Under the pieces are notes generated by a model. That model made no database searches and was not told where the DNA came from. It saw nothing but the letters and a program-made list of their open reading frames with translations. This document shows, one piece after another, positions 28,139 through 38,360 of a stretch of DNA of 64,000 bases. This DNA is from Vibrio cidicii (GTDB lineage: Bacteria > Pseudomonadota > Gammaproteobacteria > Enterobacterales > Vibrionaceae): NCBI RefSeq assembly GCF_009763805.1, contig NZ_CP046804.1:3367467-3431466 (forward strand), read 5' to 3'. How positions within the stretch are numbered: the stretch's first letter is position 1; every line of letters begins with the position of its first letter. The translations under genes and the position numbers were made by a program.

Positions 28139-29923
28139 ATGGATCAGCTGTTCAGCGCGCTTCGGGACGGAGCACAACACTATGGCCTTATTCTCCTTGG
28201 CGCCGTCCTGTTATTGGTGCTGGTCAAGGCCCTGATGCTGCGTTTTCAAAAAGATCTCGATTCGCTGGTGCTGGACGCGCTTTCTCCAGTACTGCTGGTG
28301 GATCTTGCGCAAAACAAGATCCTTTTGGCCAATACGGCGGCGATGCAGCTTCTGGGCATTCGCCAGCTTAATCGTTGCTACTTTTTCCCCTCCGCTTCAT
28401 CCACGTCAGACATAGCACAAACGCTCAACTCACTCTCTGGACGGCAGTTCTCGCATCTCACTTTTACTTGGCGTCTGTCTGACAATGAAAGTTTGCAGAT
28501 AGCCTTGAGCGGTCGCAAAGTCCACTATCACCACCGTTTTTGTTGGTTATTGCACGTGGGTGCGGTGGTAGCGGAGGATGACGGGCAGCAAAGCGAATTG
28601 GAAGCGCTGCGAATGGCCAAATCCGCGTTAGACTCCTTGTCGGAACTAATTTGTCTGCGCGATCCTGATGGGCGGATTTTAGCCACAAACCGCGCTTTTG
28701 AGCAGTTTTGGCAGGGACGGCGTGAAGAGTCGATCGAACCTGTTGCAGGGCAGATCAAAGGGCGGCGCAGTGAACGTCGTTGGACGACCGATCCGCAAGG
28801 GCGCAGTTGTTTGCTGGAAGTAAACCAGAGCCTTTTGATGAGTAAACAAGGGGAGCCGCTTGGATCGCTGAGCATCAGCCACGATGTGACAGAGTGGCAT
28901 AAAATGCAGCAGAATCTGCGTGATGAAATGGAGCGGCGCAAAGACACCGAAGTGGCGCTGGCTCAGCGCGATACCATTTTGCAGAACATCCTCGAAGCCA
29001 GCCCAGACTCAATTGGCATCTTCAATGAGAACATGGTCTATCAGGCGTGCAACAAGCCGTTTGTCAATGCGCTGGGCATTGCTGAAGTCTCTGATCTCAT
29101 AGGTAAAAGGCTGCAAGATGTCATTCCTGGCGAAATGTACCAGCGCTTGTCGGCGACCGACAGCCAAGTGTTGCATGAAGGCAAATCGCTGCGTTATCTG
29201 GACAAAATTCTCAACAGTAGCGGCGACTATTCTTGGTTTGATGTGGTGAAGTCGCCATTTCGCGATCCCGCCTCGGGCACCAACGGAGTGCTGATCATGG
29301 CAAGGGACATCTCAGAGCGCTATCTAGCGGAGCAAAAATTGGAAGCGGCCAATCAAGAGCTCGAAAAACTGAGCTTTATGGACAGCTTGACCAAAGTTGC
29401 CAACCGTCGCCGCTTTGATGAGCAGTTAAACACGCTGTGGCATCACCATGCGCGCGAAAAACTGCCTTTGGCGATCATGTTGTGTGATATCGACTTCTTC
29501 AAAGAGTTTAATGATCGCTACGGCCATCAACTGGGCGATCACGCCTTGACTCAAGTTGCCGAGGTGTTCTCCAAAGTGATCAGCCGCTCATCGGATTGCG
29601 TGGCGCGTTATGGCGGTGAAGAGTTTGCGTTCATATTGCCCAATACCACCACCGAAGGGGCGCTAAAAGTCGCGGAAAAAATACATGTCTGCATTGCTCA
29701 ACTGGCGATTGAGCACCTTGGCTCGAAAGTGGCGCAGCGGATCACCGTTAGCCTTGGTTTGGTCTCCTATATTCCTAAACCTGAAGATTTGCCCGAAATG
29801 GGCGTGACCTTGGCCGACAGCGCTTTATACCAAGCCAAATCCGATGGCCGAAACCGTACTTGCGTCCATCCGGTTTCGCTCACTGCCGATGAAGTACCCC
29901 AGCAGCAGGGTGCGAAAGGTTAA
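28139..29923 (+). CDS. PAS-GGDEF diguanylate cyclase
   Basis: Predicted membrane-anchored enzyme that makes cyclic di-GMP. Of 594 residues, an N-terminal hydrophobic segment (LILLGAVLLLVLVKALML) is followed by two clear PAS domains (around SALDSLSELICLRDPDGRI and LEASPDSIGIFNENMVY) and a C-terminal GGDEF domain. The active motif is GGEEF in ARYGGEEFAFILP, and an inhibitory-site RSSD lies exactly five residues before it, so product feedback is expected. The output domain looks intact and active. It lies between yhcC and arcB, with room for its own promoter. Confidence 0.92.
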   Translation: MDQLFSALRDGAQHYGLILLGAVLLLVLVKALMLRFQKDLDSLVLDALSPVLLVDLAQNKILLANTAAMQLLGIRQLNRCYFFPSASSTSDIAQTLNSLSGRQFSHLTFTWRLSDNESLQIALSGRKVHYHHRFCWLLHVGAVVAEDDGQQSELEALRMAKSALDSLSELICLRDPDGRILATNRAFEQFWQGRREESIEPVAGQIKGRRSERRWTTDPQGRSCLLEVNQSLLMSKQGEPLGSLSISHDVTEWHKMQQNLRDEMERRKDTEVALAQRDTILQNILEASPDSIGIFNENMVYQACNKPFVNALGIAEVSDLIGKRLQDVIPGEMYQRLSATDSQVLHEGKSLRYLDKILNSSGDYSWFDVVKSPFRDPASGTNGVLIMARDISERYLAEQKLEAANQELEKLSFMDSLTKVANRRRFDEQLNTLWHHHAREKLPLAIMLCDIDFFKEFNDRYGHQLGDHALTQVAEVFSKVISRSSDCVARYGGEEFAFILPNTTTEGALKVAEKIHVCIAQLAIEHLGSKVAQRITVSLGLVSYIPKPEDLPEMGVTLADSALYQAKSDGRNRTCVHPVSLTADEVPQQQGAKG

Positions 29924-30095
29924 CTTTCCCTAATAATGCCCGTTTTGTCACACGAGTTGTGAATTCAATGGCTTAACCGCTAGAGTCAAACACGCTACAC
30001 TAACCTTCCACCGTTCAACACCTCGCCCCGTCCCGCGGGCGTCAGTGTCGAGTCCGGCGGCTATCGCAATCGCCACTCACGCTTTGGAGCTTTAG

Positions 30096-32444
30096 ATGAA
30101 ACCCATGAAAAATCTTGCCCAGTACTACGTCGATTTGTTAGTCAAACTGGGCATCGTCCGTTTCTCCATTTTGCTCGCGCTGGCATTGGTGGCATTAGCC
30201 GTGGTGGTGCAAGTGGGAATTACGCTGGCGCTGAAAGGGAGCGTGGATGATATCGATATCGTCCGCTCGGTCTTTTTTGGCTTAGTGATCACCCCTTGGG
30301 CGGTCTATTTTCTTTCGGTGGTGGTCGATCAACTGGAAGAGTCTCGGCAACGATTATCTAAACTCGTATCAAAGCTGAAAGACATGCGCTCGCGTGACCA
30401 AGAGCTGAATGTGCAGTTGCAGCAAAACATCGAGCAACTCAACCAAGAGATCGAAGAGCGGATCAAAGCGGAAGAAGCGCGTGAAGAGGCGATGAAAGAT
30501 CTGGAAAATGAAGTCTTTCAGCGCGAGCGAACCCAATTAGAACTCGCCGAGCGGACGGCGTTACTACGCTCGTTTATCGATGCCTCTCCGGATCTTATCT
30601 ACTATCGCAACGCCGATGGGGTATTTTCGGGATGTAACCGCGCAATGGAAGAGTTAACCGGGAAAAAAGAGCATCAACTGGTCGGCTTGAGCCCTTGGGA
30701 TGTCTACAGCAAGGAAGTCGCGCAACAAATTGTCGACACCGACCAAAAAGTGTTTGCTAATAATCGTGCGCTCACCTACGAGCAGTGGCTCGAATACCCT
30801 GATGGGCGCAAGCACTACTTTGAGCTGCGTAAAGTGCCTTTTTACAGCAAAGATGGCCGTCACCTAGGTTTGATGGGGTTTGGCCGTGACATTACTGATC
30901 GTAAACGCCACGAAGAGTCGCTGGAGAAAGCCAGTCGCGACAAAACCACCTTTATTTCTACTGTCAGTCATGAACTGCGCACACCGCTTAACGGCATCGT
31001 CGGTTTAAGCCGCATGTTGCTCGATACGACCTTAACGGATGAGCAGCGTAAGTACATGCAAACCATTAATGTCAGTGCTATCACTCTAGGCAATATTTTT
31101 AACGACATTATCGACATGGATAAGTTTGATCGGCGCAAATTAGAGCTGTTCCCTGAGCCGCTCGATTTTGAAGATTTTGTGGTCGAAATCGAGAACATCG
31201 CCGCGTTGATGGCAGAACAAAAAGGGCTGCGTTTTGACTTAGAACGTCTCAGTGAACTGCCTAAAATGGTCGAGGTTGACGCCACTCGCCTGCGCCAAGT
31301 GATTTGGAATCTGGTCAGCAATGCGATGAAATTCACCAAAGAGGGCGGGGTGGTGATGACGGTGAGCGCAGAGGTTGAAGAGGCGCACGCGTCGATTGTG
31401 ATTGAAGTGGAAGACACCGGAATTGGCATTCCAGAAGCAGAGCTGGATAAGATTTTTGCCATGTATTATCAGGTCAAATCGGGCAAAGACAATCTGCATG
31501 CGGTCGGCACGGGCATTGGCTTGGCGGTTTCGCGTCAACTGATCAACATGATGGACGGCGATATCACGGTGACCAGCGAAGAGGGCTTTGGGAGCACCTT
31601 TACCCTGACCATCAAGGTGCCCGTGGTGGAAGGCAAAGCCGTTGAAGCGGAGGTTGAAGCGCAACTGAGTTTGAACATTTTTATGGTAGAAGACATCGCA
31701 CTCAATGTGACGGTTGCGCGCTCGCTGTTGGAAAGTCTTGGTCATCAGGTCACGGTTGCGATGACTGGCGAGGAGGCGATTGAGCGCTTCAAACCACAAG
31801 AATACGATTTAGTTCTCCTCGATATTCAGTTGCCTGACATGACAGGTTTTGACGTGGCTCACTACTACCGTACCCACTATCAGAATTTGCCGCCGTTGGT
31901 CGCACTGACGGCCAATCTGTTGAAAGATAAGCGCGAGTATTTAGATAAAGGCATGGACGACGCGATCAGCAAGCCTTTAGCGGTGAAAGCGATGCAGGAG
32001 GTAATTAGCAAATTGATCCTGACAGAGCAGGAGCTCATGCCGCGTGCTCCTGAAGCTCTTGAAGTCGACGCGCAAACGCATGGGCTAGAAACCCAAGTGC
32101 TGGACATTGATATGCTCGAATCGTATGTCGATATTGTTGGTCCCACCCCAGTGCTGGACAGTATTCAAATGTTTGCCGAGATGATGCCGGGTTACTTGGA
32201 GGTGCTGGATCTCAATATGATTGCCAAAGATCAGTCAGGAATTGTCTCAGAGGCACACAAAATTAAAGGTGCTGCGGGCTCGATTGGTTTGAAGCGGATT
32301 CAAAGCGTGGCGCAAAAAGCGCAATCTCCGGATATGCCAGCTTGGTGGGAGAATATCGGTGATTGGGTAGAAGAGATCAAAAATGAGTATCAGCATGATA
32401 TTGTGATCTTGAAAAGCTGGTTAGAACAAAGGGGAATGAAATGA
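30096..32444 (+). CDS. arcB: Aerobic respiration control sensor kinase ArcB
   Basis: Tripartite hybrid histidine kinase that senses the quinone pool and phosphorylates ArcA. The 782-residue protein has two N-terminal membrane helices (about 20-80), a coiled-coil linker rich in Glu/Gln (80-150), a PAS domain (about 150-270), the kinase core with His292 in STVSHELRTPLNG and ATP-lid glycines EDTGIGIPE and GTGIGLAVS, a receiver with Asp576 in LVLLDIQLPD, and an HPt domain with His721 in EAHKIKGAAGS. His292 and Asp576 match the E. coli numbering. A TTTGGAG site precedes the ATG. Confidence 0.98.
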   Translation: MKPMKNLAQYYVDLLVKLGIVRFSILLALALVALAVVVQVGITLALKGSVDDIDIVRSVFFGLVITPWAVYFLSVVVDQLEESRQRLSKLVSKLKDMRSRDQELNVQLQQNIEQLNQEIEERIKAEEAREEAMKDLENEVFQRERTQLELAERTALLRSFIDASPDLIYYRNADGVFSGCNRAMEELTGKKEHQLVGLSPWDVYSKEVAQQIVDTDQKVFANNRALTYEQWLEYPDGRKHYFELRKVPFYSKDGRHLGLMGFGRDITDRKRHEESLEKASRDKTTFISTVSHELRTPLNGIVGLSRMLLDTTLTDEQRKYMQTINVSAITLGNIFNDIIDMDKFDRRKLELFPEPLDFEDFVVEIENIAALMAEQKGLRFDLERLSELPKMVEVDATRLRQVIWNLVSNAMKFTKEGGVVMTVSAEVEEAHASIVIEVEDTGIGIPEAELDKIFAMYYQVKSGKDNLHAVGTGIGLAVSRQLINMMDGDITVTSEEGFGSTFTLTIKVPVVEGKAVEAEVEAQLSLNIFMVEDIALNVTVARSLLESLGHQVTVAMTGEEAIERFKPQEYDLVLLDIQLPDMTGFDVAHYYRTHYQNLPPLVALTANLLKDKREYLDKGMDDAISKPLAVKAMQEVISKLILTEQELMPRAPEALEVDAQTHGLETQVLDIDMLESYVDIVGPTPVLDSIQMFAEMMPGYLEVLDLNMIAKDQSGIVSEAHKIKGAAGSIGLKRIQSVAQKAQSPDMPAWWENIGDWVEEIKNEYQHDIVILKSWLEQRGMK

Positions 32445-32890
32445 AACGATGGGCTCTAGCAACACTTTCTCTGGCTCTACTGGCCGGATGTTCTACGCCT
32501 CCTTCGATCAGTTGGCAGCAAGACAACCAAGTCACGGTAAACCAAAGTGTGATCGAACTGAAAAGCACACTGTGGGTTAATCAAATGCCGATGGTTGGTG
32601 AAGAAGAAACGCAAAGTTTGCACGGTTCTCTCTATCTCTCTTCCAATGGAGAGCTTCCTGCTAGTTTGACTGTGAATCATCTCACCATCAAACAAGGTGA
32701 GCAGCAGTGGAACCTAAGTGAAAGCGACCTTGAAGTGCGAACTCACAGCGAAAATCAGTGGGAAGTGGCCTTGAACTGGCAGGGTGAGTTCGATATGGAG
32801 AAACCCGTTGATATCGCTTTGCAGCTCGAGAATCAAGCGACGATCTTGTGGCTCGTTGAGCGTAAAGTGGCTATTGATAAGGTCTACTAA
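32441..32890 (+). CDS. Small lipoprotein translationally coupled to arcB
   Basis: 149 residues with a lipoprotein signal (MKRWALATLSLALLAGCS, lipobox LAGC, Cys 17) and a beta-rich remainder. The ATG overlaps the arcB stop as ATGA, so the two are co-translated. Residue +2 after Cys is Ser, which predicts outer-membrane sorting. No named domain that I recognise. Coupling to arcB suggests only shared expression; I see no evidence that it takes part in redox sensing. Confidence 0.82.
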   Translation: MKRWALATLSLALLAGCSTPPSISWQQDNQVTVNQSVIELKSTLWVNQMPMVGEEETQSLHGSLYLSSNGELPASLTVNHLTIKQGEQQWNLSESDLEVRTHSENQWEVALNWQGEFDMEKPVDIALQLENQATILWLVERKVAIDKVY

Positions 32891-32904
32891 ACTGACGCAA
32901 ACAA

Positions 32905-32933
32905 AAAAAGGTTGGCATCGCGCCAACCTTTTT
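32905..32933. terminator. Bidirectional terminator between arcB operon and arcA
   Basis: Perfect 12-bp stem AAAAAGGTTGGC/GCCAACCTTTTT with a 5-base loop, A-run on one side and T-run on the other; serves both convergent units. Confidence 0.93.
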
Positions 32934-32953
32934 GTTTTATATCGTATTGATAT

Positions 32954-33670
32954 TTAAGCGTCTAAATCACCACAAAAGCGGTAGCCTTCACCGTGAATGG
33001 TGGCGATGATCTCTGGCGTACCAGATACGGACTCAAAATGCTTACGGATACGGCGAATAGTCACATCAACCGTTCTATCATGCGGCTTGAGTTCACGTCC
33101 GGTCATTTTCTTAAGCAGATCGGCACGGGTTTGGATCTTACCCGGGTTTTCACAGAAGTGCAGCAACGCACGGAATTCAGAGCGTGGCAGCTTGTAACCA
33201 TCACCCAGCGGGCTGATCAGTGAGCGGCTGTTGATGTCTAGTACCCAACCGTTAAACTCGTATTTCTCTACGGAACGTTTTTCTTCGTGTACGATACTAT
33301 TGGTCATTGAGCGACCAAGCAAATTGCGCGCACGAATCGTCAGTTCACGCGGGTTAAATGGCTTGGTGATGTAGTCGTCTGCACCGATTTCTAAGCCAAG
33401 AATTTTGTCGACTTCGTTGTCACGACCAGTCAAAAACATCAGTGCTACATCTGCTTGCTCACGTAATTCGCGAGCCAGAAGAAGGCCGTTTTTACCTGGT
33501 AAGTTGATGTCCATTATCACTAGATTAACGTTATTTTCTGACAGCATTTGGTGCATTTCATCACCATTGCTGGCTTCAAATACAGCATATCCCTCTGCTT
33601 CAAAAATACTCTTAAGAGTGTTACGAGTTACTTGCTCATCTTCAACGATAAGAATCTGCGGGGTTTGCAT
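32954..33670 (-). CDS. arcA: Response regulator ArcA
   Basis: DNA-binding response regulator that controls respiratory genes when oxygen is limiting; partner of ArcB. 238 residues: receiver domain with phospho-Asp54 in [10 protein letters not shown] and Lys in YITKPF, then an OmpR/PhoB winged helix ending in [17 protein letters not shown] and [10 protein letters not shown]. It is convergent with arcB, so kinase and regulator lie together here, unlike in E. coli where they are far apart. The upstream gap carries a long inverted repeat and an ArcA-like repeat. Confidence 0.98.
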   Translation of the reverse strand: MQTPQILIVEDEQVTRNTLKSIFEAEGYAVFEASNGDEMHQMLSENNVNLVIMDINLPGKNGLLLARELREQADVALMFLTGRDNEVDKILGLEIGADDYITKPFNPRELTIRARNLLGRSMTNSIVHEEKRSVEKYEFNGWVLDINSRSLISPLGDGYKLPRSEFRALLHFCENPGKIQTRADLLKKMTGRELKPHDRTVDVTIRRIRKHFESVSGTPEIIATIHGEGYRFCGDLDA

Positions 33671-33856
33671 TGGCGGTACCTAAATTTGTGACAAAATTGT
33701 ACTAATAGAATAAATTCTAGGCAAAAACATAACATACAGGTAATGTGATTTTGATAATAAAGCAAAGTGATCAAAAAAACACTTCTTTCGGTTACGTGCC
33801 TTCCTTGAGTTCTCGCCAAAAGTAAACAGCATCCGACTGCTACTGGATTATTCTAT

Positions 33857-33923
33857 AGGGTTTGTTTACCTTTCAAGACCCACCGCGACAAGGCAAAGCA
33901 GATATGGAAAGGTAAACAACCCT
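33857..33923. repeat. Long imperfect inverted repeat upstream of arcA
   Basis: Arms at 33857-33874 and 33907-33923 match over 17 bp with a single extra T in the left arm (AGGGTTTGTTTACCTTTC against GAAAGGTAAACAACCCT), around a 32-base GC-richer loop. It lies about 190 bp upstream of the arcA start. It could form a strong RNA hairpin in the arcA leader or a small RNA, or be a paired operator. Confidence 0.65.
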
Positions 33924-33946
33924 GTTCTTTTGAGCGGATTCTATAA

Positions 33947-33965
33947 TGTTAACAGCATGCTAACA
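33947..33965 (-). promoter_or_regulatory. Candidate ArcA-type repeat site
   Basis: On the minus strand this reads TGTTAGCATGCTGTTAACA: two TGTTA units 11 bp apart, the spacing of ArcA direct repeats. It lies about 280 bp upstream of arcA and overlaps a plus-strand TATAAT (33942-33947) that could serve the divergent gene. Motif match only. Confidence 0.3.
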
Positions 33966-34045
33966 ATGCTCAAATGTTAATTCCATTCACTTTGTTGATT
34001 TATATCAATTGGCTAAATGTAACAATTATTAATCGTCCGAGACTT

Positions 34046-34453
34046 ATGATAAAAAATGTCCAAATAGGTGTAGATGCTCAATTATGGCATGCATATTCAG
34101 ACTCATTCTTCGCTTTTGCCCAAAGTTGGACAGAGGACAACTACGCGATTATTACCGCATGGAACCCGGGGAGTGTACTATTGTCAAATGAGCTAAATTG
34201 CATAAATAGTCAGCGTCTGAAAGAGAGATTAATGGGCATGGACTATTGCCCGGTGTTGGTCGGCAACCAAGATTTTACCTGGAGCGAAGCAAGCTTTGCG
34301 GTAAAAGTGGATATGCGTCTGGCCTTGGACATAGCGAAAGAGTTTCAACAAAACGCCATTTATTACATCGAGAATAAAGAGTTATTTTTAGTTTCTTGTT
34401 TTGCCGATGAGACAAAACAGTCGCTAGGCAGCATGGCTTCTCGCCTACGATAA
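34046..34453 (+). CDS. DUF3293 family protein
   Basis: 135-residue cytosolic protein of unknown function. The family segment AIITAWNPGSVLLSNELNCINSQ is clear. I chose the ATG at 34046 (MIKNVQIGVDAQLWHAYSDS); the open frame runs back 24 codons to 33974 through AT-rich sequence that codes for hydrophobic residues and lies in the likely promoter region. It stands 38 bases before the RraA-family gene on the same strand. Confidence 0.8.
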   Translation: MIKNVQIGVDAQLWHAYSDSFFAFAQSWTEDNYAIITAWNPGSVLLSNELNCINSQRLKERLMGMDYCPVLVGNQDFTWSEASFAVKVDMRLALDIAKEFQQNAIYYIENKELFLVSCFADETKQSLGSMASRLR

Positions 34454-34491
34454 ACGTTCTGTCTCTGTCATAAAATTATCAAGGAGGATTT

Positions 34492-34974
34492 ATGAACGAC
34501 ATTACTCCGGACATCTGCGATAAGTTTGAAGATAAAGTGAGGCTACTCAATCTTCCTTTGCAGAATTACGGTCAAAAAACCGCATTTTTTGGAGAGATCG
34601 TGACAGTGCGCTGTTACCACGATAACTCGAAGGTGCGCGAAATGCTTAGTCAAGATGGTAAAGGCAAAGTGCTGGTCGTCGACGGACATGGTTCCTGTCA
34701 GAAAGCGTTGCTCGGCGATCAACTTGCTATTTTGGCGATTGAAAATAACTGGGAAGGGGTCATCATCTTTGGCGCAGTCAGAGATGTGGCACAGATGGCA
34801 CAGATGTCGCTCGGCGTTAAAGCGCTAGGAACCTCTCCTTTTAAAACGGAGAAACGCGGTGCTGGAGAGGTGAATGTGACCCTGATGATGCTCAATCAAA
34901 TTGTGCAGCCCAAAGAGTACATTTACGCAGACTGGAATGGGATTTTAATTTCTAAACAAGCGCTTGAAATTTAA
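34492..34974 (+). CDS. RraA-family protein
   Basis: 160 residues with the RraA fold signature ([36 protein letters not shown]). The family includes the RNase E regulator RraA and metal-dependent 4-hydroxy-4-methyl-2-oxoglutarate/oxaloacetate aldolases. The GxxxxxxxxDG and RD motifs are partly kept, but overall divergence from E. coli RraA suggests a paralogue, so I assign the family only. A strong AAGGAGG site precedes the ATG. Its stop overlaps the convergent gene by 4 bases. Confidence 0.82.
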   Translation: MNDITPDICDKFEDKVRLLNLPLQNYGQKTAFFGEIVTVRCYHDNSKVREMLSQDGKGKVLVVDGHGSCQKALLGDQLAILAIENNWEGVIIFGAVRDVAQMAQMSLGVKALGTSPFKTEKRGAGEVNVTLMMLNQIVQPKEYIYADWNGILISKQALEI

Positions 34975-35435
34975 AAGCGAAAGCCGATACCTACTTCAAT
35001 GCCTTGCTGCCACTCTTGATAGTCAAGAGTGGCATGCAAATCCAACGACTCGGTAATTTTGACGCGGCTTGATACTTCGGCCGCGAAACCTGTGGTATCT
35101 GGTTGGCCATCTTCAGGGCTGACTTTGAACGAACGTAGGGTGCTTTTGAGGGTAAAATGTTCGTTAATCTTATAACTCACGCCGCTTAGAAAACCGCTTT
35201 GGTTGTTGAGTTGAGAGTTGTTAACGCGGGCACCGACGTAAAGATCGACCGAATCAAAGACTTGATAGGCGTAACCACCATCTATGTTCCACACATCAAA
35301 ATTTTCTTCTGGCTGAGTTTCACTGGAGAAAAACAATTTATGTGGTGAGAGCTTGGCGGGCGCGAGAGAAGGAAGCGGGTTGGCCGTCACTTGGCCACAC
35401 AGAAGCAACAGCAGCAAAACCAGCATGTTTTTCAT
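34971..35435 (-). CDS. Secreted beta-rich protein, unknown function
   Basis: 154 residues from the ATG at 35433-35435 (AGGAG 8 bases upstream). A signal peptide ([20 protein letters not shown]) precedes a protein of alternating polar and hydrophobic residues that ends in an aromatic, EVGIGFRF, as outer-membrane barrel proteins do. Segments such as [17 protein letters not shown] and [14 protein letters not shown] look like transmembrane beta strands. I suggest a small outer-membrane barrel; no family recognised. An upstream ATG at 35492 lacks a ribosome site. Confidence 0.7.
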   Translation of the reverse strand: MKNMLVLLLLLLCGQVTANPLPSLAPAKLSPHKLFFSSETQPEENFDVWNIDGGYAYQVFDSVDLYVGARVNNSQLNNQSGFLSGVSYKINEHFTLKSTLRSFKVSPEDGQPDTTGFAAEVSSRVKITESLDLHATLDYQEWQQGIEVGIGFRF

Positions 35436-35758
35436 ACCACTACTCCTTGTGTTTTTTTCTCTTATTCTGGCGTACCTTTGATTAAAGCACACATCCTGAC
35501 ATTGGACCTATTTTTTGTCGCATCACGCTTTTCGATTATAGCCTGTCCAAAAGTCATTTTTGTAGCCAGCTTCAAACTATCAGGATATGCATGTAATTTA
35601 CCGAAATGGCTTTGTGCTTTTTCTCACAGCGAAAAGAGTAAGATTAAAAAAATTGAACTTTTTATTGACGACAGTACAGAAACTACGGTAAACGTAGTGC
35701 TAAGCAAACACACAACTACAATGAATAGTTATCTATGACCTTTAACAGCCAATCAGTA

Positions 35759-35812
35759 ATGACCACCACCATTATTATTACCGACATCACACATGTTGGG
35801 GCAGGCTGCTGA
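35759..35812 (+). CDS. thrL: thr operon leader peptide ThrL
   Basis: A 17-codon ORF reading [17 protein letters not shown]: five Thr and four Ile codons, the amino acids that control this operon. Slow translation at these codons when charged tRNA-Thr or tRNA-Ile is scarce would prevent the downstream terminator from forming. Immediately followed by the attenuator. The ORF closely resembles enteric ThrL in its Thr/Ile block. Confidence 0.93.
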   Translation: MTTTIIITDITHVGAGC

Positions 35813-35826
35813 ACGAAAGAAATTCC

Positions 35827-35866
35827 AAAAAAAGGCCTGTATCCAACAAGATACAGGCCTTTTTTT
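35827..35866 (+). terminator. thr operon attenuator
   Basis: A perfect stem AAAAAAAGGCCTGTATC/GATACAGGCCTTTTTTT with a 6-base CAACAA loop and a terminal T-run lies 14 bases after the ThrL stop and 31 bases before thrA. It is the transcription attenuator responding to leader peptide translation. Confidence 0.93.
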
Positions 35867-35897
35867 ATACAGTTTAAAAATGATCCGGGAGGAAGGG

Positions 35898-38357
35898 ATG
35901 CGAGTATTGAAGTTTGGCGGCTCATCGTTAGCCGATGCTGAGCGCTTCTTAAGGGCGGCAGATATCATTGCCAATAATGCAAAACAGGAAGAGGTTTCCG
36001 TTGTTTTATCAGCACCGGGAAAAACAACCAATAAATTAGTCGCTATCATAGAGTCGGCGTTAAAACATGGTGAAGCGGAACGGCAAATCGCAGAGGTAGA
36101 AGTATCATTCCATCAGCTGTTTGATGATATCAAACAACAAGTCCCTGACATCAATGGTGCAGACTACCTCGGCCAAGTGGCCAGTTCGCTTTCTCAGCTA
36201 CGTCAGTTTGTGCATGGCATCGGCCTGTTGGGGATGTGTCCTGATAACGTGAACGCCCGCATTATTAGTAAAGGTGAGCGCGTATCTATTCAATTGATGA
36301 AGGCGGTTCTTGCTGCTAAAGGTCATGCGGTTAACTTGATTGACCCGGTCGAATATCTGTTGGCGAAAGGCGACCATCTCGAAGGGATGGTCGATGTTGA
36401 CATCTCCACGCAAAATTTCCGCAGCAAGCCGCTACCTGCAGGCCACGTGCACATCATGCCGGGCTTTACCGCGGGCAACAAACAAGGTGAGTTGGTTACG
36501 CTTGGCCGTAACGGTTCTGACTACTCGGCGGCGGTGCTCGCGGCTTGTTTGCGCGCGGATTGCTGTGAAATCTGGACGGATGTTGATGGCGTTTACAACT
36601 GCGATCCACGATTGGTTGAAGATGCTCGGCTACTCAAATCGCTCAGCTATCAAGAAGCGATGGAGCTCTCTTACTTTGGCGCTTCTGTGTTGCATCCGAA
36701 GACCATTGCGCCTATCGCGCAGTTCCATATTCCTTGTTTGATCAAAAATAGCTTCAACCCTCAAGGCGCAGGCACGCTTATCGGTCAAGACACGGGCGAA
36801 GATAAACTGGCGATTAAAGGCATTACCACGCTCAACAATTTGACCATGGTTAACGTTTCCGGTCCTGGCATGAAAGGCATGGTCGGCATGGCCAGTCGGG
36901 TGTTTGGTGCGATGTCTACTTCCGGTGTGTCGATTGTCCTGATTACCCAATCTTCTTCTGAATACAGCATCAGTTTTTGTATCGAAGCTGCAGATAAAGC
37001 CACTGCTGCTCAAGCCCTCGCCGATGAATTTGAACTCGAGTTAAAAGATGGCTTGCTCGAGCCTGTCGAGTTTCTCAGTGACGTCGCCATTATTACCTTG
37101 GTGGGAGATGGCATGCGCACTTCCAAAGGCGTAGCATCGCAATTTTTTGCCTCGTTGGCGGAAGTCAATGTGAACATCATCGCGATTGCGCAAGGTTCCT
37201 CTGAACGCGCGATTTCTGCGGTGATTCCGGAAGATAAAATTGCCGAGGCAATAAAAGCGTGCCACGAGAATCTGTTTAATTCCAAACACTTCTTAGATGT
37301 GTTCGTGGTTGGTGTCGGCGGTGTCGGTGGTGAACTGGTCGATCAGATCCATCGCCAGCAAGCAAAACTCGCTGATAAAGGGATCGTAATTCGTGTCTGT
37401 GGTCTCGCCAACAGCAAAGGCCTGCTGTTAGACAGTAATGGTTTGCCATTGGATCATTGGCGTGATCGCATCAAAAATGCCACCGAAGAGTTTAGTCTGC
37501 CGCGTTTGATCGCTACCGTGCAGCGCAACCATATTATCAACCCTGTACTGGTGGACTGTACGTCCAGTGAGGCCATCGCAAATCAGTATACCGAGTTTCT
37601 TTCAGCGGGCTTCCACGTGATTACGCCGAATAAAAAGGCCAACACAGCCAGCATGGCGTATTACCACCAATTGCGTGATGTCGCGCGTAGCTCACGCCGC
37701 AAACTGATGTATGAGACAACCGTTGGCGCAGGTCTTCCTGTGATTGAAAACTTGCAAAATCTGATTGCGGCAGGGGATGAACTGGAGCGTTTTACCGGGA
37801 TCCTGTCAGGCTCACTCTCATTTATCTTCGGCAAATTGGACGAAGGGATGAGCTTAAGTGAAGCGACCAACATTGCGAAACAAAACGGCTTCACTGAACC
37901 CGATCCGCGTGATGATCTATCGGGAATGGATGTAGCGCGCAAGCTCTTGATCCTCGCACGCGAAGCGGGTATGTCACTGGAGTTGGAAGATGTAGAAGTG
38001 GATCAAGCATTGCCACCTGGCTTCGATGATTCAGGCAGTGTGGAAGAATTTATGGCTCGCTTACCTGAAGCGGACGCCTACTTTAAGCAGCAACTTGCGC
38101 AAGCTGCGCATGAAGGGAAGGTGTTACGTTACGTTGGCGAGATCATCGATGGCAAATGCAAAGTGTCTATCGCGGCGGTGGACGAAAACGATCCTATGTT
38201 CAAGATCAAAGATGGCGAGAACGCACTGGCTTTCTACAGCCGCTACTATCAACCAATTCCACTAGTCTTACGTGGTTACGGCGCGGGTACTCAGGTGACT
38301 GCGGCGGGCGTGTTCTCGGACGTAATGCGTACACTCGGCTGGAAATTAGGGGTTTAA
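35898..38357 (+). CDS. thrA: Bifunctional aspartokinase I / homoserine dehydrogenase I
   Basis: First and third common steps of threonine synthesis. 819 residues from ATG 35898 ([28 protein letters not shown] ribosome site); the frame is open back to 35793, but that overlaps the attenuator. Domains: aspartokinase (KFGGSS ... [23 protein letters not shown]), two ACT domains in the middle for threonine feedback, and the homoserine dehydrogenase half ([37 protein letters not shown]). Length equals E. coli ThrA (820). Confidence 0.97.
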   Translation: MRVLKFGGSSLADAERFLRAADIIANNAKQEEVSVVLSAPGKTTNKLVAIIESALKHGEAERQIAEVEVSFHQLFDDIKQQVPDINGADYLGQVASSLSQLRQFVHGIGLLGMCPDNVNARIISKGERVSIQLMKAVLAAKGHAVNLIDPVEYLLAKGDHLEGMVDVDISTQNFRSKPLPAGHVHIMPGFTAGNKQGELVTLGRNGSDYSAAVLAACLRADCCEIWTDVDGVYNCDPRLVEDARLLKSLSYQEAMELSYFGASVLHPKTIAPIAQFHIPCLIKNSFNPQGAGTLIGQDTGEDKLAIKGITTLNNLTMVNVSGPGMKGMVGMASRVFGAMSTSGVSIVLITQSSSEYSISFCIEAADKATAAQALADEFELELKDGLLEPVEFLSDVAIITLVGDGMRTSKGVASQFFASLAEVNVNIIAIAQGSSERAISAVIPEDKIAEAIKACHENLFNSKHFLDVFVVGVGGVGGELVDQIHRQQAKLADKGIVIRVCGLANSKGLLLDSNGLPLDHWRDRIKNATEEFSLPRLIATVQRNHIINPVLVDCTSSEAIANQYTEFLSAGFHVITPNKKANTASMAYYHQLRDVARSSRRKLMYETTVGAGLPVIENLQNLIAAGDELERFTGILSGSLSFIFGKLDEGMSLSEATNIAKQNGFTEPDPRDDLSGMDVARKLLILAREAGMSLELEDVEVDQALPPGFDDSGSVEEFMARLPEADAYFKQQLAQAAHEGKVLRYVGEIIDGKCKVSIAAVDENDPMFKIKDGENALAFYSRYYQPIPLVLRGYGAGTQVTAAGVFSDVMRTLGWKLGV

Positions 38358-38360
38358 TCA

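Noticed and set aside
30654..31799. Antisense ORFs within arcB
   Set aside because: Shadow frames of a clearly identified gene.
33942..33947. TATAAT as a confident promoter for the DUF3293 gene
   Set aside because: No -35 sequence at proper spacing; noted only as a possible overlap with the ArcA-like repeat.
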